Below are positions 1 through 11,436 of a stretch of 64,000 bases of DNA, in pieces (positions within the stretch are counted from its first letter, which is position 1; each line of letters opens with the position of its first letter). This stretch comes from Heloderma charlesbogerti (lineage: Eukaryota > Chordata > Lepidosauria > Squamata > Helodermatidae), in NCBI GenBank assembly GCA_026122225.1, contig JANEZZ010000400.1, positions 806,001-870,000 on the forward strand, in the 5' to 3' direction. Position numbers and translations under genes: made by a program. The notes beneath the pieces are model-generated. The model was not told the origin of the DNA. It searched no databases and saw only the letters and a list, made by a program, of their open reading frames with translations.

Positions 1-99
1 GGGTGCTGAAAAAGACCCATTCTAATGCCAGCACGTGAAGCCATTCTTTTCAAGATGGGCTTCAGCGCAAGACACCCCTCCTCCCCCCCCCCCCCGAAA

Positions 100-560
100 C
101 CAAGGCGACGTTTTTAAGGGGAATGTGGCGCCCGCCCTTGCTCGCCAGCCGGCGGGCTCCCGCTCTTGCCCGCTCCTCTTCCAACGCTCCTCTCCGCCAT
201 TTCCCGCCCAAGAACGTTCCGAGCCAATCAGTCGCTCGCCCGCTCAGCGGCCTCCAGCCGGGAGAGGTGGGGGGGAGTTCGCTGGGCCAGCGCCCCCGTC
301 AGCTCGCCGCCCCAACGCGCGCGCTGCGACGGCGAAATCCCGCGCCACGCGCGGCCGAGAGCAGCAGCAGCAGCAGGTGAATGACAGCCGGCGCCAGCCC
401 GTCCGGGCGCAGGGCAGATGCGCAAGTACAGATATATATTGCTGACTATGGAGGTCGCTTCTCAGCTCCTGACTGAGCCCGGTCGCCTTCCCGCTTCATT
501 GGCTGCTTCCTGAGTCCGCGGGCAGTGGGGGCGCAACAAGGCGCGCGCGCGCGCACACGA
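100..560. promoter_or_regulatory. Second CpG island inside PRDM6, possible promoter
   Basis: CpG-dense block with promoter-type motifs. A CCAAT box sits at about 224-228, an inverted CCAAT (ATTGG) at about 497-501, a YY1-like GCCAT followed by an E2F-like TTTCCCGCC near 196-210, and GC boxes. On the plus strand a CAG repeat ends in CAG followed by GTGAAT (donor GT at 377-378). This would suit a first exon reading away from the PRDM6 coding exon. No long conserved protein is encoded. It could be an antisense non-coding RNA promoter, an alternative promoter or a plain intronic island. Confidence 0.5.
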
Positions 561-3500
561 TGGCCCAGAGACCTTCCAGTCACTGGGCGCTTTAAAAGGA
601 GAGTAAATAAATTAGTAGATCGCGGGTTCACGACGGTTGCGCATCTACTGTGGTGGAAGGCGCAGAACCCAGTGGCTCAAGGAAGGAAGGAATCTACTCT
701 CGGATGCGGGCTGTACGATCCCTGATGGCCTTTTTGTGACACCCCACCCCACTAATTTGAGAGGCTGGACTCATTGAACTCAGTGGGACTCCTTAAACAT
801 TAGGCATTAGGTTCGAACTGCGTATCTGGATTTCTCGCAGTAGGATGGAGACATCAGTAAAAGCGGAGCATCTGGATCTGAACAGGTTTAGGATTGAAGC
901 AATCCGCCCGGAAAAGGCTTGCTGTTGCTGTTATGAATTACACGTCTGCCACTGTCCCCACTTTCCAGCAGTGATCGGAGCCATCTGATCCATCTTTACA
1001 AAGCAAGATGATCAAAGACAGTTTGATTCTCTGTAGTGTTTGGGGGCGGTGCCAGTGGGAAGAAGAGGGGATTCTTCAGACTAGGACAAGATTTAGGTTC
1101 CAATGAGTGTGGGCGGAATATCTATCTATGCGCGTGTGTATTTCGCTTGCTTCGATCGCGTGTATGAATGAATTAAATTTCGGAGTCAGGTATCAGAAGG
1201 TTAGGAGAATATTGTGTGTAGATAAACCTTGCCACCCCTTGCCCCTGGGGGAGCCCCATATACAATGTGGAGATGATGAATGGGCTTTGGGAGAGGAGAT
1301 CGAAGCGAGGGCCGCATTGCCTCCACTCTCTCCTACAAAACTATAGGGCAATTAATTGTGCCTTGTCCCCTCATCCTTCATCTCCTTGTGGCACATATCG
1401 ATGGAGATTACTGCTGATGGACCATTTTATCACCTTAAATAAACAGTCACCACCTTTTCTAACCTCAATCTAATATATGGGCCGTGAGCTGTTCTCTTTA
1501 AGGGCGCCGCCGCCGCTGCCTCTGCTGGAGAAAGTAATGGTGGAAAATAGCTAAATCATGGGCGTTAGTAGAGATTTGGGAAAATACAAATTTAAAAACT
1601 AAAAGGTGACCAAGGGCTCCTCCCACACTTGCTCAAAGTGCTACAAGCAGAACGCCCTGGCCATTCGACAGACCTCGAGGGGGCTTTGCATCTTGCTCTG
1701 TTAGTTTTACACGATTCAGATCGGCGATGGTCAGAAATCTTCCTCTCCTTTGTTTTTAAACCCCCTGAGGGCAGGAAGGAGGTAGAGTGGTTTCACCTCC
1801 AGTTCAGAAAGGTGGACCACAAGAATATAAAACAGGATCTAGGATGCAATCCTAAAAACATTAACATGTCTCACCACTCTAGTTCACAGCCTTCTGCTCT
1901 GGATTAATTCATCTGGACTAGGTTTCCCTCACTCGTTCCACAAATAGCCATCATCAAAATGAATCAAACCACTCTTTAGCCCATAGTTCTGAGTGGAAAA
2001 ATCCACCTCCTTGTCACCTTGAGTGTAAGACCGACTTGTTAACTGGATTTAGGAGTAATTAATCCGGACCTTGGATGAATTTTCAACTAGATTTTTTTTG
2101 GGTCTTAAATGCCACCTTTCAGTGCTTTCGACAGATACTCTCCTTTGAATCAGGGTACTTTCACACATGACCCTTAAAGCCTCTTTTGCATGATTTGTGC
2201 CACCTGTGAATGTTACTAATGGTAAAAGTGTCACTTTTAAATGGAACGCACATTCTGGACACGACAGGTTTGACATTTGCATTGAAGACCAATACAAGCC
2301 TCACTGAAAAAGCCCTTTCTTGGTCAGGATACTACACTGAACCAATCCATTAGAATGAAAAACTATCATTTCAGGAAAATGCCATTTGACTTTGGGTCCT
2401 AATGGGTCACACTGCAATTATTTCCTCTCCAGGAACATCTCTAATTGAAACAATAGCATAAATCACTTCGTGGGTTAAAAGAAAAGAAATTTCAATTCCT
2501 CTTTGAAAATTTGACCCCTGGCAGTAACTATTGAATATTCACCTCAAAATAATGATTGGGAAGTCCTAATTTTAAAAAGAGCATATAGTGAGGCTGTGCA
2601 TTTTGTTTGCATTCATAGAAGACATAGTTTAAATTTCTAAAATTAACTATGTTACAAATCAGAAAACTCACAGGTATTCTCATACTGGATTAATCCCTAG
2701 TTTATGCCTATTAATAACATACTTAAAAATAAAGACATTAACGGTAAAACTGACAAAGTCATGTTGCATTATTACCTTTTCAATTAGTATTTGGCAATGT
2801 CAATAGTAACAACAACAACAACAACAACCAGGTATTTGTGGTTAGAGGGCTTCTGAATCTGGTTATGAGGGATTAAGTACAATCAGCTTTATGTCTGTTT
2901 GTGTTACAAACGTAATTAAACTTTACAATTATGAGACATATTCTGACTGAAGAACATCTGGATTGAACAAATCTGCATCTAGATTTGTATCTCAGTTAAG
3001 CCAAAATGCTTGCACTCAGTGTGAAGCTGAGGCTGAGATCTTACTTGGACACGAAGTGGAGAAGAGACCCACTGAAATTGGGCAAAACGACAGATCCAAT
3101 AACTTGCCTTAACTGGGTTATAAGGGCAAACTGCGAGTTTTGCCAGCGGCTTTTTAATCAACTGGGATGGCGATATACATATATATATGTCAGAATAAAC
3201 AGGATGAGAATAATGGTTCAGGGAGGGCAGATAAATGTACCCATCATGAATTCCAACAGGTCCTTGTGTGAGGAGATGTACTTCCCCCCTCCCCGGAATT
3301 ATTCTCTTTCTGGCACAGAACTTCAGAACGTCTGGTGGTTTTTTGTTCAAGAAACGAGGGCATTTTCACAAGTGACTCTAGGAACTCGCTTCAGTCTGGA
3401 ATGAAATGAGTCACTTGTGCATGCTGTTAAGTCGGGTAAATTGCGTGTACATCCTAACCAATGGGCACATTCAAAGAGGAGACAAGCAAAATGGCAAAAC

Positions 3501-4100
3501 CAGCCAAGTGACAAACTAACCCAGAGCATCTATTTAAGCACTACACCGCACGTAAAAGGGACCTCTGTTTTCTCGTAATTCCTCCTACCTAGCCTTTGCA
3601 GTTCATTCCCTAGCAGCCCGGCCAACTGCTCCCTCCTTGCGGGGGGGAAACAACGATCTCCACAGCAAATGTCAATCCTCCCTGAATCAGAGATGGTTGC
3701 TGTGGTGCCTTCACCTCTCTGGCCAAGGATCTCCACTTCCCCGCGGCGACTGTGTCTCTTTTGGCTGTCCCTTCTGGCCTGCAAAAGGACCCCGTCCTTA
3801 TTTGTGAACTTTTGAAAGGCGCTACTTCCGATCTCATAGAACCAGAGGTATCCGGAGACGTCCGGATGAATGCTGGGGCGGGGGGGGGGGGAGGAGAGGG
3901 AGAGACCTCCACAAGGGGTTCAGCCACAATCGGCTCGGCCCGCCAGCCTCAGCGCACAACCCTAGTGCTTGGATATCAGCCGAGTAGGTCTGCCAAGCGC
4001 CGAGGTTATCCGATCGGAACCAGGTCCCGTCGAAATCAACCGGACCTACTTCCAAGGAAATGGGACGCCGCGGGCAGAGGGTGAAGGGCGACATGGCTTG
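561..4100 (-). other. PRDM6: PRDM6 intron, mostly unique sequence
   Basis: No exon of PRDM6 is recognisable; I looked on the minus strand for the block expected after NNR (CDMCADN) and did not find it. The segment is largely single copy, with an ACA-type triplet repeat at 2808-2829 and a G run at 3878-3889. From 3530 to 4090 it is richer in CpG than its surroundings, which may mark a regulatory element. The small open frames here have no recognisable domains. Confidence 0.5.
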
Positions 4101-4147
4101 ATATCCAAGGTCTGAATGGGTTATTATGGAGGCGCAAGCTGCAATCC

Positions 4148-4241
4148 AACATAGATCGACGGTGGAACATGTCTACTCAGAAGTAAGCTCTATTAAGTTG
4201 AATGGGGCTTACTCCCAGCGAAGTGGGTCTAGGACTGCAAC
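4148..4241. repeat. 90-bp hairpin MITE copy 1
   Basis: Contains the family signature CTACTCAGAAGTAAG, a central ATTAAGTTGAATGGGG and GCTTACTCCC, ending near an inverted partner of the start. Such copies fold back around a centre of the form CCCATTGAANNCAATGGG and have ends of the form GCAATCCTA / TAGGATTGC. Confidence 0.75.
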
Positions 4242-4499
4242 ACCTGAATCCTTTACAACTTACAGGCTTCGACCTCGCCCCCCCCCCCCAACACTGTGTG
4301 TTCAGTTGTGATCTTTCCCTATTTTACAACAAAAATCTATCTATGAATGAATCCCACCCCACCTCCCAGCTTTTTGACCCGGTAGCAGACCACGTGGTGC
4401 GTTTCACAAGCCACCTTTGTGTAAGAATCGCCGGACTTTACCGAGCTCATTTTGAATCCTAGGGAGGAGAAAACAGGCTCGATCCTGAAAAGTGGTGCT

Positions 4500-4800
4500 C
4501 ATTCGGAGGTCAACCCTGTTTTTACCTTTGCTGTTCTTTGTAAACCCTTTATCTCCTAGATTTACAGAGCTCTGTCTCTGAGAAGTCAGACACGTATTGT
4601 TGGCAATTAAAAGCGCGTCTCAGAGCCCATTAATTTATGAGCCAGTAATTTATGGGATCGGATTCTCTCTCTCTCCGGTTCAGAAAACACGGCCTGCTTT
4701 GCCTCTGAGGGAAATGACGCACGCAAATGTCAGGTCGCGCACAACGACGCCAGGATCCGAATGAGAAAAAAGAGAGAAATCTTTTGAGATGTGGAAAACC
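4500..4800. promoter_or_regulatory. Candidate conserved non-coding element in PRDM6 intron
   Basis: Repeat-free stretch with AT-rich homeodomain-like words (CATTAATTTATG, GTAATTTATGGG at 4628-4656) beside retained CpGs, between two repeat-rich blocks. It is proposed only on the basis of composition and lack of repeat signatures; conservation cannot be tested here. Confidence 0.3.
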
Positions 4801-4834
4801 GGGACAAACCAAAACCGACTCAGCCGGTTTCAGA

Positions 4835-4931
4835 GGCTACAATCCTAAATACCTTTGGTAGAGCGTGAGCCCCATTGAACACAATGGGACTTGTGTTGGA
4901 GGAAAGATGCATAGGATAGGATTGCGCTGTA
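4835..4931. repeat. 90-bp hairpin MITE copy 2
   Basis: Starts GGCTACAATCCTA, has the centre GAGCCCCATTGAACACAATG and ends TAGGATTGCGC. The two halves are inverted copies of each other. Confidence 0.8.
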
Positions 4932-4932
4932 A

Positions 4933-5026
4933 GGCTGCAATCCTATCCACACTTTTTAGGGGGCATGCCTCATTGAACTTGGTGGGGCTTACTTCCGAGG
5001 AAGCATGCCCAGAAACGGGCTACATC
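4933..5026. repeat. 90-bp hairpin MITE copy 3
   Basis: Starts GGCTGCAATCCTATCC, centre CTCATTGAACTTGGTGGGG, then CTTACTTCCGAGG. It lies directly after copy 2, so two copies sit in tandem in the PRDM6 intron. Confidence 0.8.
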
Positions 5027-5029
5027 TCC

Positions 5030-6540
5030 TGTTTCTAAAGAGATTTATTTATAAGTAAATTCAACAGGACTTACTTCTGAGAAAGTGTGTCTTATTCTAC
5101 TATGCAATTAAAAGAAGCCAGGGTCATTAACATTAAAACCGGGACGTTTCCCCAAGTCCTTGAAACAAAATGAAACTTTCAGGTGTACATTTGAATTGTT
5201 GTGTTCTCTACCCTATTTACTACCCAGTTATGCAGGACTATTTAGATTTAAGACGAGTTTGTCCCATTGATTTCTATGGAGTAAGTAAGATTTCGAATTC
5301 AAGTGCAGAAACTTAAATGAATTGCGGACTTCTGCCAGTTTCACAGGTCTATGAGATTATATACTTTAATCCAAAATATATTTCCTCGAAAGTAATTTGA
5401 TGTCATTTCTTTTCAAACAAATATTGTGAGGATCGGTTATAAATTTATTTAAAAAAAACAAATATTAATATTTAACTGGTTGAGGAGTGGCTAATTTAAA
5501 AAAACTACAGAATTAGTAAAACTTATTCAATAGAAAAAAGTATTTTCAAGCTATGATGATGTTGTTAATAATATTTCTTCTGCCATTATAGCAATAATAA
5601 TAACATTAATAATAATAAATAAAAATAATGTCAAACTTCCATTACATTAGTGTCAAAGATATTTGAAAAGATTTTAAACAATTCCCAAATATTACACACA
5701 ATATCTGCCAACGATCTACCAAAAACAGAGGCTCTGTCTATATTGAAAAAGAAAAGTAAATCTCACGAATAAGAGCGTTAGGAAAAAGGACTCCCCGCGT
5801 TAAAAAAAAAAAAAAAAGTCTATGTGGCAGCTCTTAGTAAGGAACAGTTCTGAAATCCCCCATAGCATATTGGTTTTGACACCCAATTAGGCTTCTGACA
5901 TTTATCCTTCTGAAAGCAAACTTCCTACGGAATGATGACGCTAGAAAGGCAAACCCAGTGGCCTGGTGTTATTGATGTGAACAAGCGCAGAAAGGTAAAT
6001 GATATTTCCAAAGGGACCAGAGTAAGTTGGCTTTGGGGGGGGAAGTTAAACTCTTTTTTCTTTGCTCCCAAACTGTGTTCTCAGTATAGGGAACGTCCTT
6101 CAAACTTTGGCTTTCCATGCAGAATCTAGATAAGCCTGTGTGCATGTGTGTGTGTTTAAACCTTTTTGCAGTAAAGTTCCAGAAAAGCAAGCCTTTGATA
6201 AGAAACCTGTCACCATTCAATCCGGCTGTACAGTGACTACATTTTCCAAAGAAGAAACTTTGCTGGCTACTTCAGACCTGATCTCATTGTCTTGGTAAGA
6301 AGCCCTGTCAGTTTCAGTTAAACTTACTTCTAAGTATCTTTTCTTGAAACTTTGGGGAAGTAAGTTCCGCTGCAGTCGATGGGGCATACTGCAAAGCTAA
6401 TGTGTTTACAGACCGAGGCCTAAGCATCTCGAGGAGTTTAGTTTAGAGACTTTCAGATTCTGGGATTTTGGATCATCGATCTTGTGTATGCTATTTAAGG
6501 ATGAGACTTGGAATGCACTCTCAGTGCGTACCAGTGATTA
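5030..6540 (-). other. PRDM6: PRDM6 intron, AT-rich, no gene seen
   Basis: AT-rich sequence with A/T homopolymers (5803-5817) and AATAAT-type simple stretches (5590-5625). No coding signal, SINE or LINE domain was recognised. A GTAAAG-containing pyrimidine-poor segment and short TG repeat (6138-6153) are unremarkable. Confidence 0.5.
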
Positions 6541-6634
6541 AGGCAGCAACCCTCTCCGCAATTCCCTGGGACTAAGCCCCATTGAGTCCCGTGGGGCTTA
6601 TTTCGGAGTAAACCTTGTATAGGCTTGCATCGTA
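6541..6634. repeat. 90-bp hairpin MITE copy 4
   Basis: Reads GGCAGCAACCCTC, then AAGCCCCATTGAGTCCCGTG, GGGCTTATTTCGGAGTAA and TATAGGCTTGCAT. It ends about 160 bases beyond the PRDM6 exon 2 donor, so it is within the first part of the large intron. Confidence 0.75.
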
Positions 6635-6794
6635 AGCTCTCTCCAGGAAGATGAGAGAGGTCTCAAAGCATCACTGGAGGCAATCTCTCTCCCACCCCCC
6701 ACCCTCCTAGTAAAACTACACCCCAAACCTGAACGCGGTGCCCGAGGTGGCTACGCCCTACAGCGCCTAGGGAAGGGTGGGGTGGGGTACATAC

Positions 6795-7341
6795 GGTTGT
6801 TGGGGTCCCCGGTGTGCTGGTTGAGGGGAATGATCTCCATGCGCTGCTGCCCATACAGGTAATAGTCCAACTCCTCGGCAGTGCAGCGAAACCTGGACGC
6901 CGCCCTCTCGCTGCACTTGGCCACGCCGCCGCCGCCGCCGCCGGCCAGGTCCTTGATCTGCAGCGGAGGGACCGGGGCTCCCGTCGGGGAGTCGGAGCTC
7001 TGGATCGGCCCGAAGACGGGGATCTGAGCCACCGGCAGCGAGGTCAAGCTGGCTAGGGAGGCGGCGGCGCACGAAGACGGGGCGGACGACGGGGTGGACG
7101 ACGAGGACGACGACGACGACGACGACGAGGACGACGAGGCGGCCGAGGAGAGCGAGGCCGGCAGCTGGCGGAGGCTGTCAGCCGGGGGATCGACGGCTCT
7201 TTCGGGCGCCTGGGGGTGGCCCAGCAGCCCGGCGCCGCCTTTGAGCTGGCTGCCGTGAGGGAAAAGCTGCTGCCAATGCTGGAGGTAAGCGGGGTCCACC
7301 TTGAGGAAAGCCGACCCGCCGGGCTCGCCGGGCTTCAGCAT
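6795..7341 (-). CDS. PRDM6: PRDM6 first coding exon (partial gene)
   Basis: Encodes the N-terminus of PRDM6, a nuclear PR/SET-domain zinc-finger transcriptional repressor known for smooth-muscle and vascular roles. The exon gives 182 full codons plus one base, against roughly 595 residues for the family, so the PR domain and the C2H2 fingers lie in later exons off the left side. Recognisable parts are the start [17 protein letters not shown], the [13 protein letters not shown] block (19-31), a 14-serine run (69-82), a six-glycine run (134-139), and the strongly conserved end with [19 protein letters not shown] (155-173) running into HTGDPNN. The start was chosen because it matches the known PRDM6 N-terminus, has A at -3, and sits 10 bases after a strong acceptor. 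The exon stops inside codon 183 (C then GTATGT donor at 6794-6789). The open frame continues upstream only because the DNA is GC rich. Domain identity is from family knowledge; boundaries are read from the sequence. Confidence 0.95.
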
Positions 7342-7353
7342 CTTCGCGAGCCT
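7342..7353 (-). other. PRDM6: PRDM6 exon 2 splice acceptor and 5' UTR remnant
   Basis: Read on the minus strand, a long C/T tract (about 7354-7381) ends in CAG with AG at 7353-7352. It is followed by ten bases, GCTCGCGAAG, and then the ATG. This is a textbook polypyrimidine-AG acceptor. It implies that PRDM6 has an upstream non-coding exon and that the coding exon begins at 7351. Confidence 0.8.
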
Positions 7354-8064
7354 GGAGGGAGAGGGGGGGCGGGGGGGAGACGGGAGAGCGCGCCGTGAGG
7401 CAGGTCCCGCCCGGGCTTCCTCGGCGGAAGGGGCTCGGGCCGGCCGTCGGGCGAGAGCAGGAGGAGGCTCGGGCCGCCGGCGACGCTGGGATGGCTTCGG
7501 CTGAGCAGCCGCGGGGCCGCGCGGGAGAAGGTGCCTTCTCCACGAGGGAGGACGCGCGCTTGTTGCCAGCCGAGGCGCGGCGCGGCGCGGCGCCCGCCTC
7601 ACAGGGGACCCACGTTTCGGGAAGCAGAGCGGGCAGCCGATCGCTTCTCCCGCCCAGAGACGGACCCCCTCCCCGCCCCTCCCCTCCCGCGCCAGAGAGC
7701 TCCAGAGACTCCCTGCCCCCGCGGCCCCGCTCAACCGCCCCGTTTCTCTCGCCCCCCCCCCGCGCCGTGGGCGTAGAGACCACCCCACCCCGGGGTCCTT
7801 CCGCCCGCTCCAGCCGAGCGAGGGGCTCCCACTGGCCTCCGCGGAGCGGCGGCCGTCCGCGCCGTCCCCGCGCCGACCCGCGAGAGAAGCCGAAGGGAAA
7901 CCCGCCCCCAGCGGGCCGGGCCGGGCCACTCTCCCCGCAGCGTCCCGGGGAGAAGTTGGCGCGCTGCGAGGCAACTTCCACAGACCGCGGCTTCCAGCCG
8001 TCCCGAAGGGCCTTTCTCGGCAAACCCGCTCCCCGCCCGCCCGCCCGCCCGCCTCTCCGGGTAC

Positions 8065-8420
8065 CTGGATCTCGTCGGGGCTGCGCGGCGCTGGAGCGGG
8101 GCGGGATTGCGCTCTCCCCGCGAGGATCCAGAGCGGGGCGGCGGGGGCGCGAGCCGAAGAGGGGTCCGCTTCCGAGCCCTGGAGCTGAAAGCGCGGCGGA
8201 GGCGGCTCAGCTGCGCGACCCGGGACGGGCTGCCGCGTGTGCTGAGAACGGCCCCCCTCTCGCTCGTCCTCGCCGCGGCGCTCTGTGGCAGCAGCGGCCG
8301 GGCTCGGCTGCCTTCAGCGCTCTGGCAGCCTCTGGGCCAGACACGTGGGTTTTACGACAGCACTAAACACGAGCGTGTGCGGGAGCGAGAGGGAGAGAGG
8401 AGGGGGGAGGGAGGGCGAGC
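8065..8420 (-). other. PRDM6: Probable PRDM6 non-coding exon 1 (5' limit unknown)
   Basis: On the minus strand the sequence ATCCAG is followed by GTACCC, with the donor GT at 8064-8063. Together with the acceptor at 7352-7353 it would remove a 713-base intron. The upstream DNA is GC rich with an E-box CACGTG near 8343 and a purine-rich stretch 8384-8412, and no TATA box is evident. The transcription start cannot be placed from sequence alone, so the right limit is a guess. The exon is inferred from the splice sites and from the knowledge that the PRDM6 start codon lies just inside its exon. Confidence 0.5.
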
Positions 8421-9255
8421 CGGGGGGGCTGATTAGGCCCCCCTCCCCCTCCCCGCCGCCGCCGCCGCCGCCTCCCGTAGGTTAAGCTCGGAGCGTTCTG
8501 GATTCGGGGCAGGAGAAAACCCGCGTGGTTGTTCCCTTCGCCCCTCGCACGACTCGGCCAGAGGGCTTGAGCGAAGGGAGCGGGATCGGCAGCCGCGGGT
8601 GGGCTTCTGGGTTCGGGAAGATGGCCCAATGGTCCTGCGGGGTGATCAAGCAGCCGGTCTGCCAAGACGAGAACTTGCTCGGAGCCCAAACTCCGCGCAC
8701 CAGCCGCTGTCCGGGTTTCCAGCTGCAGGCGGATCGGCCGCGTGTGCGGGCATTCCTCTCCTCTGGAAGTCCAGTCAGCCCGGGGGGGTTCAAGTGTTTG
8801 ACCCTTTACTTTTACTTTTTGTTGTTTAAGTCTTTGATACCGTGTAAAACGGCTGGCTCTCAACTTTCCCTGGGTTGGAGAAGGGGCATAGATAAGGTCA
8901 AACTCCTCTGTCAAAGGAAAGCGCTTTGTATTCCCCGCTTTTTCTCTCTCGGGGTTGTTTGTTGTGTTTTTTGCGCGATCGGTGCGATCCGCAAGCCACT
9001 TGCGTCGGTTCAAACAGGACTTGACCTGCACACCCAGGCAAGCCGTTTCGAATCTGGTTTGACAAAACAGACATAATCACATTATGGACCGTCATTCTCA
9101 CTTCAACCATTAGGCCAGAATTGCAAACCAAAATGGTTTTCCTCCGCAATCTGTTAATCTCTCAGACTTCCCATCCAGTCATCTCTTTACGGTGCAACAG
9201 TTTTTATATTGCAGTTTACCTATAAAGGAGAGTGGTAGCCTGCTGAGCGGTTAAA

Positions 9256-9350
9256 GCTGCACCCCTATACCCACTTACCAGAGAGTAAGCCCCATTGGGC
9301 TCAATGAGGCTTAGTTCTGAGTATACATGTATAGTACTGCGTTGTAAGAT
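9256..9350. repeat. 90-bp hairpin MITE copy 5
   Basis: Reads GCTGCACCCCTATACCCAC, TAAGCCCCATTGGGCTCAATG, and ends ATGTATAGTACTGCG. This is a clear two-armed copy. A very degenerate relative may follow at about 9488-9565. Confidence 0.75.
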
Positions 9351-10563
9351 GTATTTCCTATTTCTTTGGTCAAAAATAAATGAACAAAACTAGATTCTCA
9401 ACATTCAGATCTGGCGATTGTGTAGAGGTGTAAAGACATTTGCACAAGAAAAAAGAGAGAGAGAGAGAGAGAGAGAAAGAAAGGGTTGTATCTACTGTTA
9501 GACTACTTGGACACTTCCCATTGAAATGAATGAGACTTAAATTAGACTAACATTGCAACCAGCCCACAGGATGCAACCCAAAGAACACGATTACGCCCTC
9601 TTAAATCTCCCTGACTTAAGTCGAAGGAAATATACGTTTAGTTTGTGTTAAAGTGTTAGTATATAAACTAATCGGAACCATTTTTCCCAGTTTGGTTTTC
9701 TGGGATTGTACATAATTCGGAGTGTGCATTCAACGAGAAAATCGAACCCACCAAAATATGTAAGAAGGTGCCACCAATTTCAGACGAGCTCACTTTACAG
9801 GCAGAGAAGAGGTGATTGATTGGCTTTATTAGGCGTAGCCTATCAAAAAGGGAATAAATGAATCTTTACAGTTATCTCTCCCTCCCTGCCGCATCCATAT
9901 AGAAGATGCTTATCTCGTAGTAGTTCAACAATGAGTAGTCTTCATATGCCAGTTTTTACACACTCCGTTTCTCTCTCTCCCCCCTCCCCCCGCCCCATTC
10001 TTTGCTTTTTACTGAGCCTGGGAACACTGTTGCTGTTTAGTTTTTGTCTGTGTCCAAGGCAGGACGTTTTCACACAAATCTGAACAGAACTGTTGGGGCG
10101 AAAAGAAAAAGAAATATTTTGACTGGCGTCATTGTGACAAGGTCATTCGTCATTTTTCGGGACAGATTGATAACACCTAAGTTAAAGGCAAACACACAGC
10201 CAAAGAGGCGGATTGGAGACAAGGGAAAAAGAACCAACTCCTGCAGTTTTCTGGGGTAGAACACTGATCGTCCAGCCCTTTCACTGCCTATGATCAATTC
10301 GACAGTGTCAAGTATTACGAATTTTCATTCCTTCCCCTCCAGTCATCTCCTTTTAGAAGTCCTGACATATTGCTCTCTAAAGCAGTGAGGTGGAGGAAAG
10401 GAGATGGACTCCACGCAAAGAAGTTTTATAAAACTACGAAGGTAAAATGTCGAAAGAGGTACAAAATAATGAATAATTCGAAGAGTTTTCATGAAGTTCC
10501 CGGGCGGATGTCTGCCCTGTCCTTTATTTAAGACTGCAGTGCTACACATAGTTACTATCAAGC

Positions 10564-10604
10564 AACAGAGTGGGACTTACTTCTGAGTAAAGATGCATAG
10601 GCTT
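10564..10604. repeat. Half of a 90-bp hairpin MITE
   Basis: Only one arm, GTGGGACTTACTTCTGAGTA followed by GATGCATAGGCTTG, is present. The other arm is missing. Confidence 0.65.
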
Positions 10605-11342
10605 GAAGTGACAGTCACTAAAATTTAAACTGTAATTCCTCTAATCAATATAAATCAAAGCGTTGAGGATGCTGTCAGGCTGTCATATTAGGCGGCACCC
10701 AGGTCCAGTTCTATGGTTCCGATTGTTGAGCTCTTTTTATAAAACCTTAAAAAAAACCCAACTAAATTGCGAATAATCTTTCAGAGGAAGAAAAAACAAC
10801 CCAACAATGAAGAGGATGCTCGTGGCCGATGTGCTTAAACGCATTGTCAATAGCTGCATTTGTCTTCCAGACTGTTGCAGAAGGAAGGACAGAGAGTTCG
10901 ATGTGGACAGATCGACGAGAGGCTATTTGCTAGAACGAATCAAACGGAATCCTTTCGGACACAACAAGGAAGCCTTCTCAGCCGGAGAACCGGGTTCTCT
11001 TGGAGATCTCTGAGAACCCCAGCGTGATTAAAGCTGAACTTTAAACAAGGGTTTATACAAGATTAGTACAAAACTTTTGTCACCCACACACAATTCCCTT
11101 AAGCATTAAGGCCTGTAGACACACGGAGGGGCAGTGACGCTGGATTATCCCCTCCCTAAACTCGCTTTTCTGGAACTTTACGGCAGCTTTAGACAGGTCT
11201 TGGCGGACCACTAGTCCTCAGCCTTTTAGCCCTCGCGTTTGTGACTAAGCCTGTGGAACTGTGTTCCTGGGCAGACCTCCCTTACCCCGTCCTGTCATTT
11301 ATTCAGAGTCCAGCCAGAGATAAGGAGATCTACTCAGCTTTG

Positions 11343-11436
11343 TCCAGGTAGCCATTGGCCGTGCTGGCTGGAGACGATGGGAGCTGTAGTCCAACAACAC
11401 AACTGGAAGGCACAAGGCTGGGGGAAGGCTGGTCTA
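11343..11436. mobile_element. Degenerate hAT-like palindromic MITE
   Basis: Contains GCCATTGGCCGTGCTGGCTG, GATGGGAGCTGTAGTCCAAC and ends with GGCTGGGGGAAGGCTGG. A second, better copy is at 63634-63758, where the two arms are visible. The word family is common in reptile hAT-derived repeats; only one arm remains here. Confidence 0.6.

Larger units (their letters stand above)
6750..8770. promoter_or_regulatory. CpG island at the PRDM6 5' end
   Basis: About 2 kb of very GC-rich DNA with undepleted CpG, in sharp contrast to the AT-rich, CpG-poor flanks. It covers the PRDM6 coding exon, the probable first intron and the probable non-coding exon 1, and extends past it to about 8770. Simple tracts include CCG repeats (8454-8474), a CCGC run (8034-8052) and an alternating GGCGC run near 7576. 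The many long open frames on both strands here are a composition effect and are not annotated as genes. Confidence 0.85.

Noticed and set aside
1..6790. Search for the next PRDM6 exon
   Set aside because: No minus-strand match to the expected cysteine-rich block or PR-domain motifs was found, so none is annotated.
7342..7974. In-frame extension of PRDM6 upstream of the chosen ATG
   Set aside because: The chosen ATG matches the known PRDM6 start and lies 10 bases after a strong splice acceptor, so the extension is intronic.
7395..8366. Long open frames of up to 323 residues on the plus strand, and 281 residues on the minus strand, around the PRDM6 exon
   Set aside because: They arise from CpG-island composition where stop codons are rare, are proline/arginine/glycine rich, match nothing known and overlap the PRDM6 promoter, exon and intron.
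10807..11013. 68-residue frame with several cysteines in repeat-poor DNA
   Set aside because: No recognisable domain, no splice or conservation evidence, and a length expected by chance.
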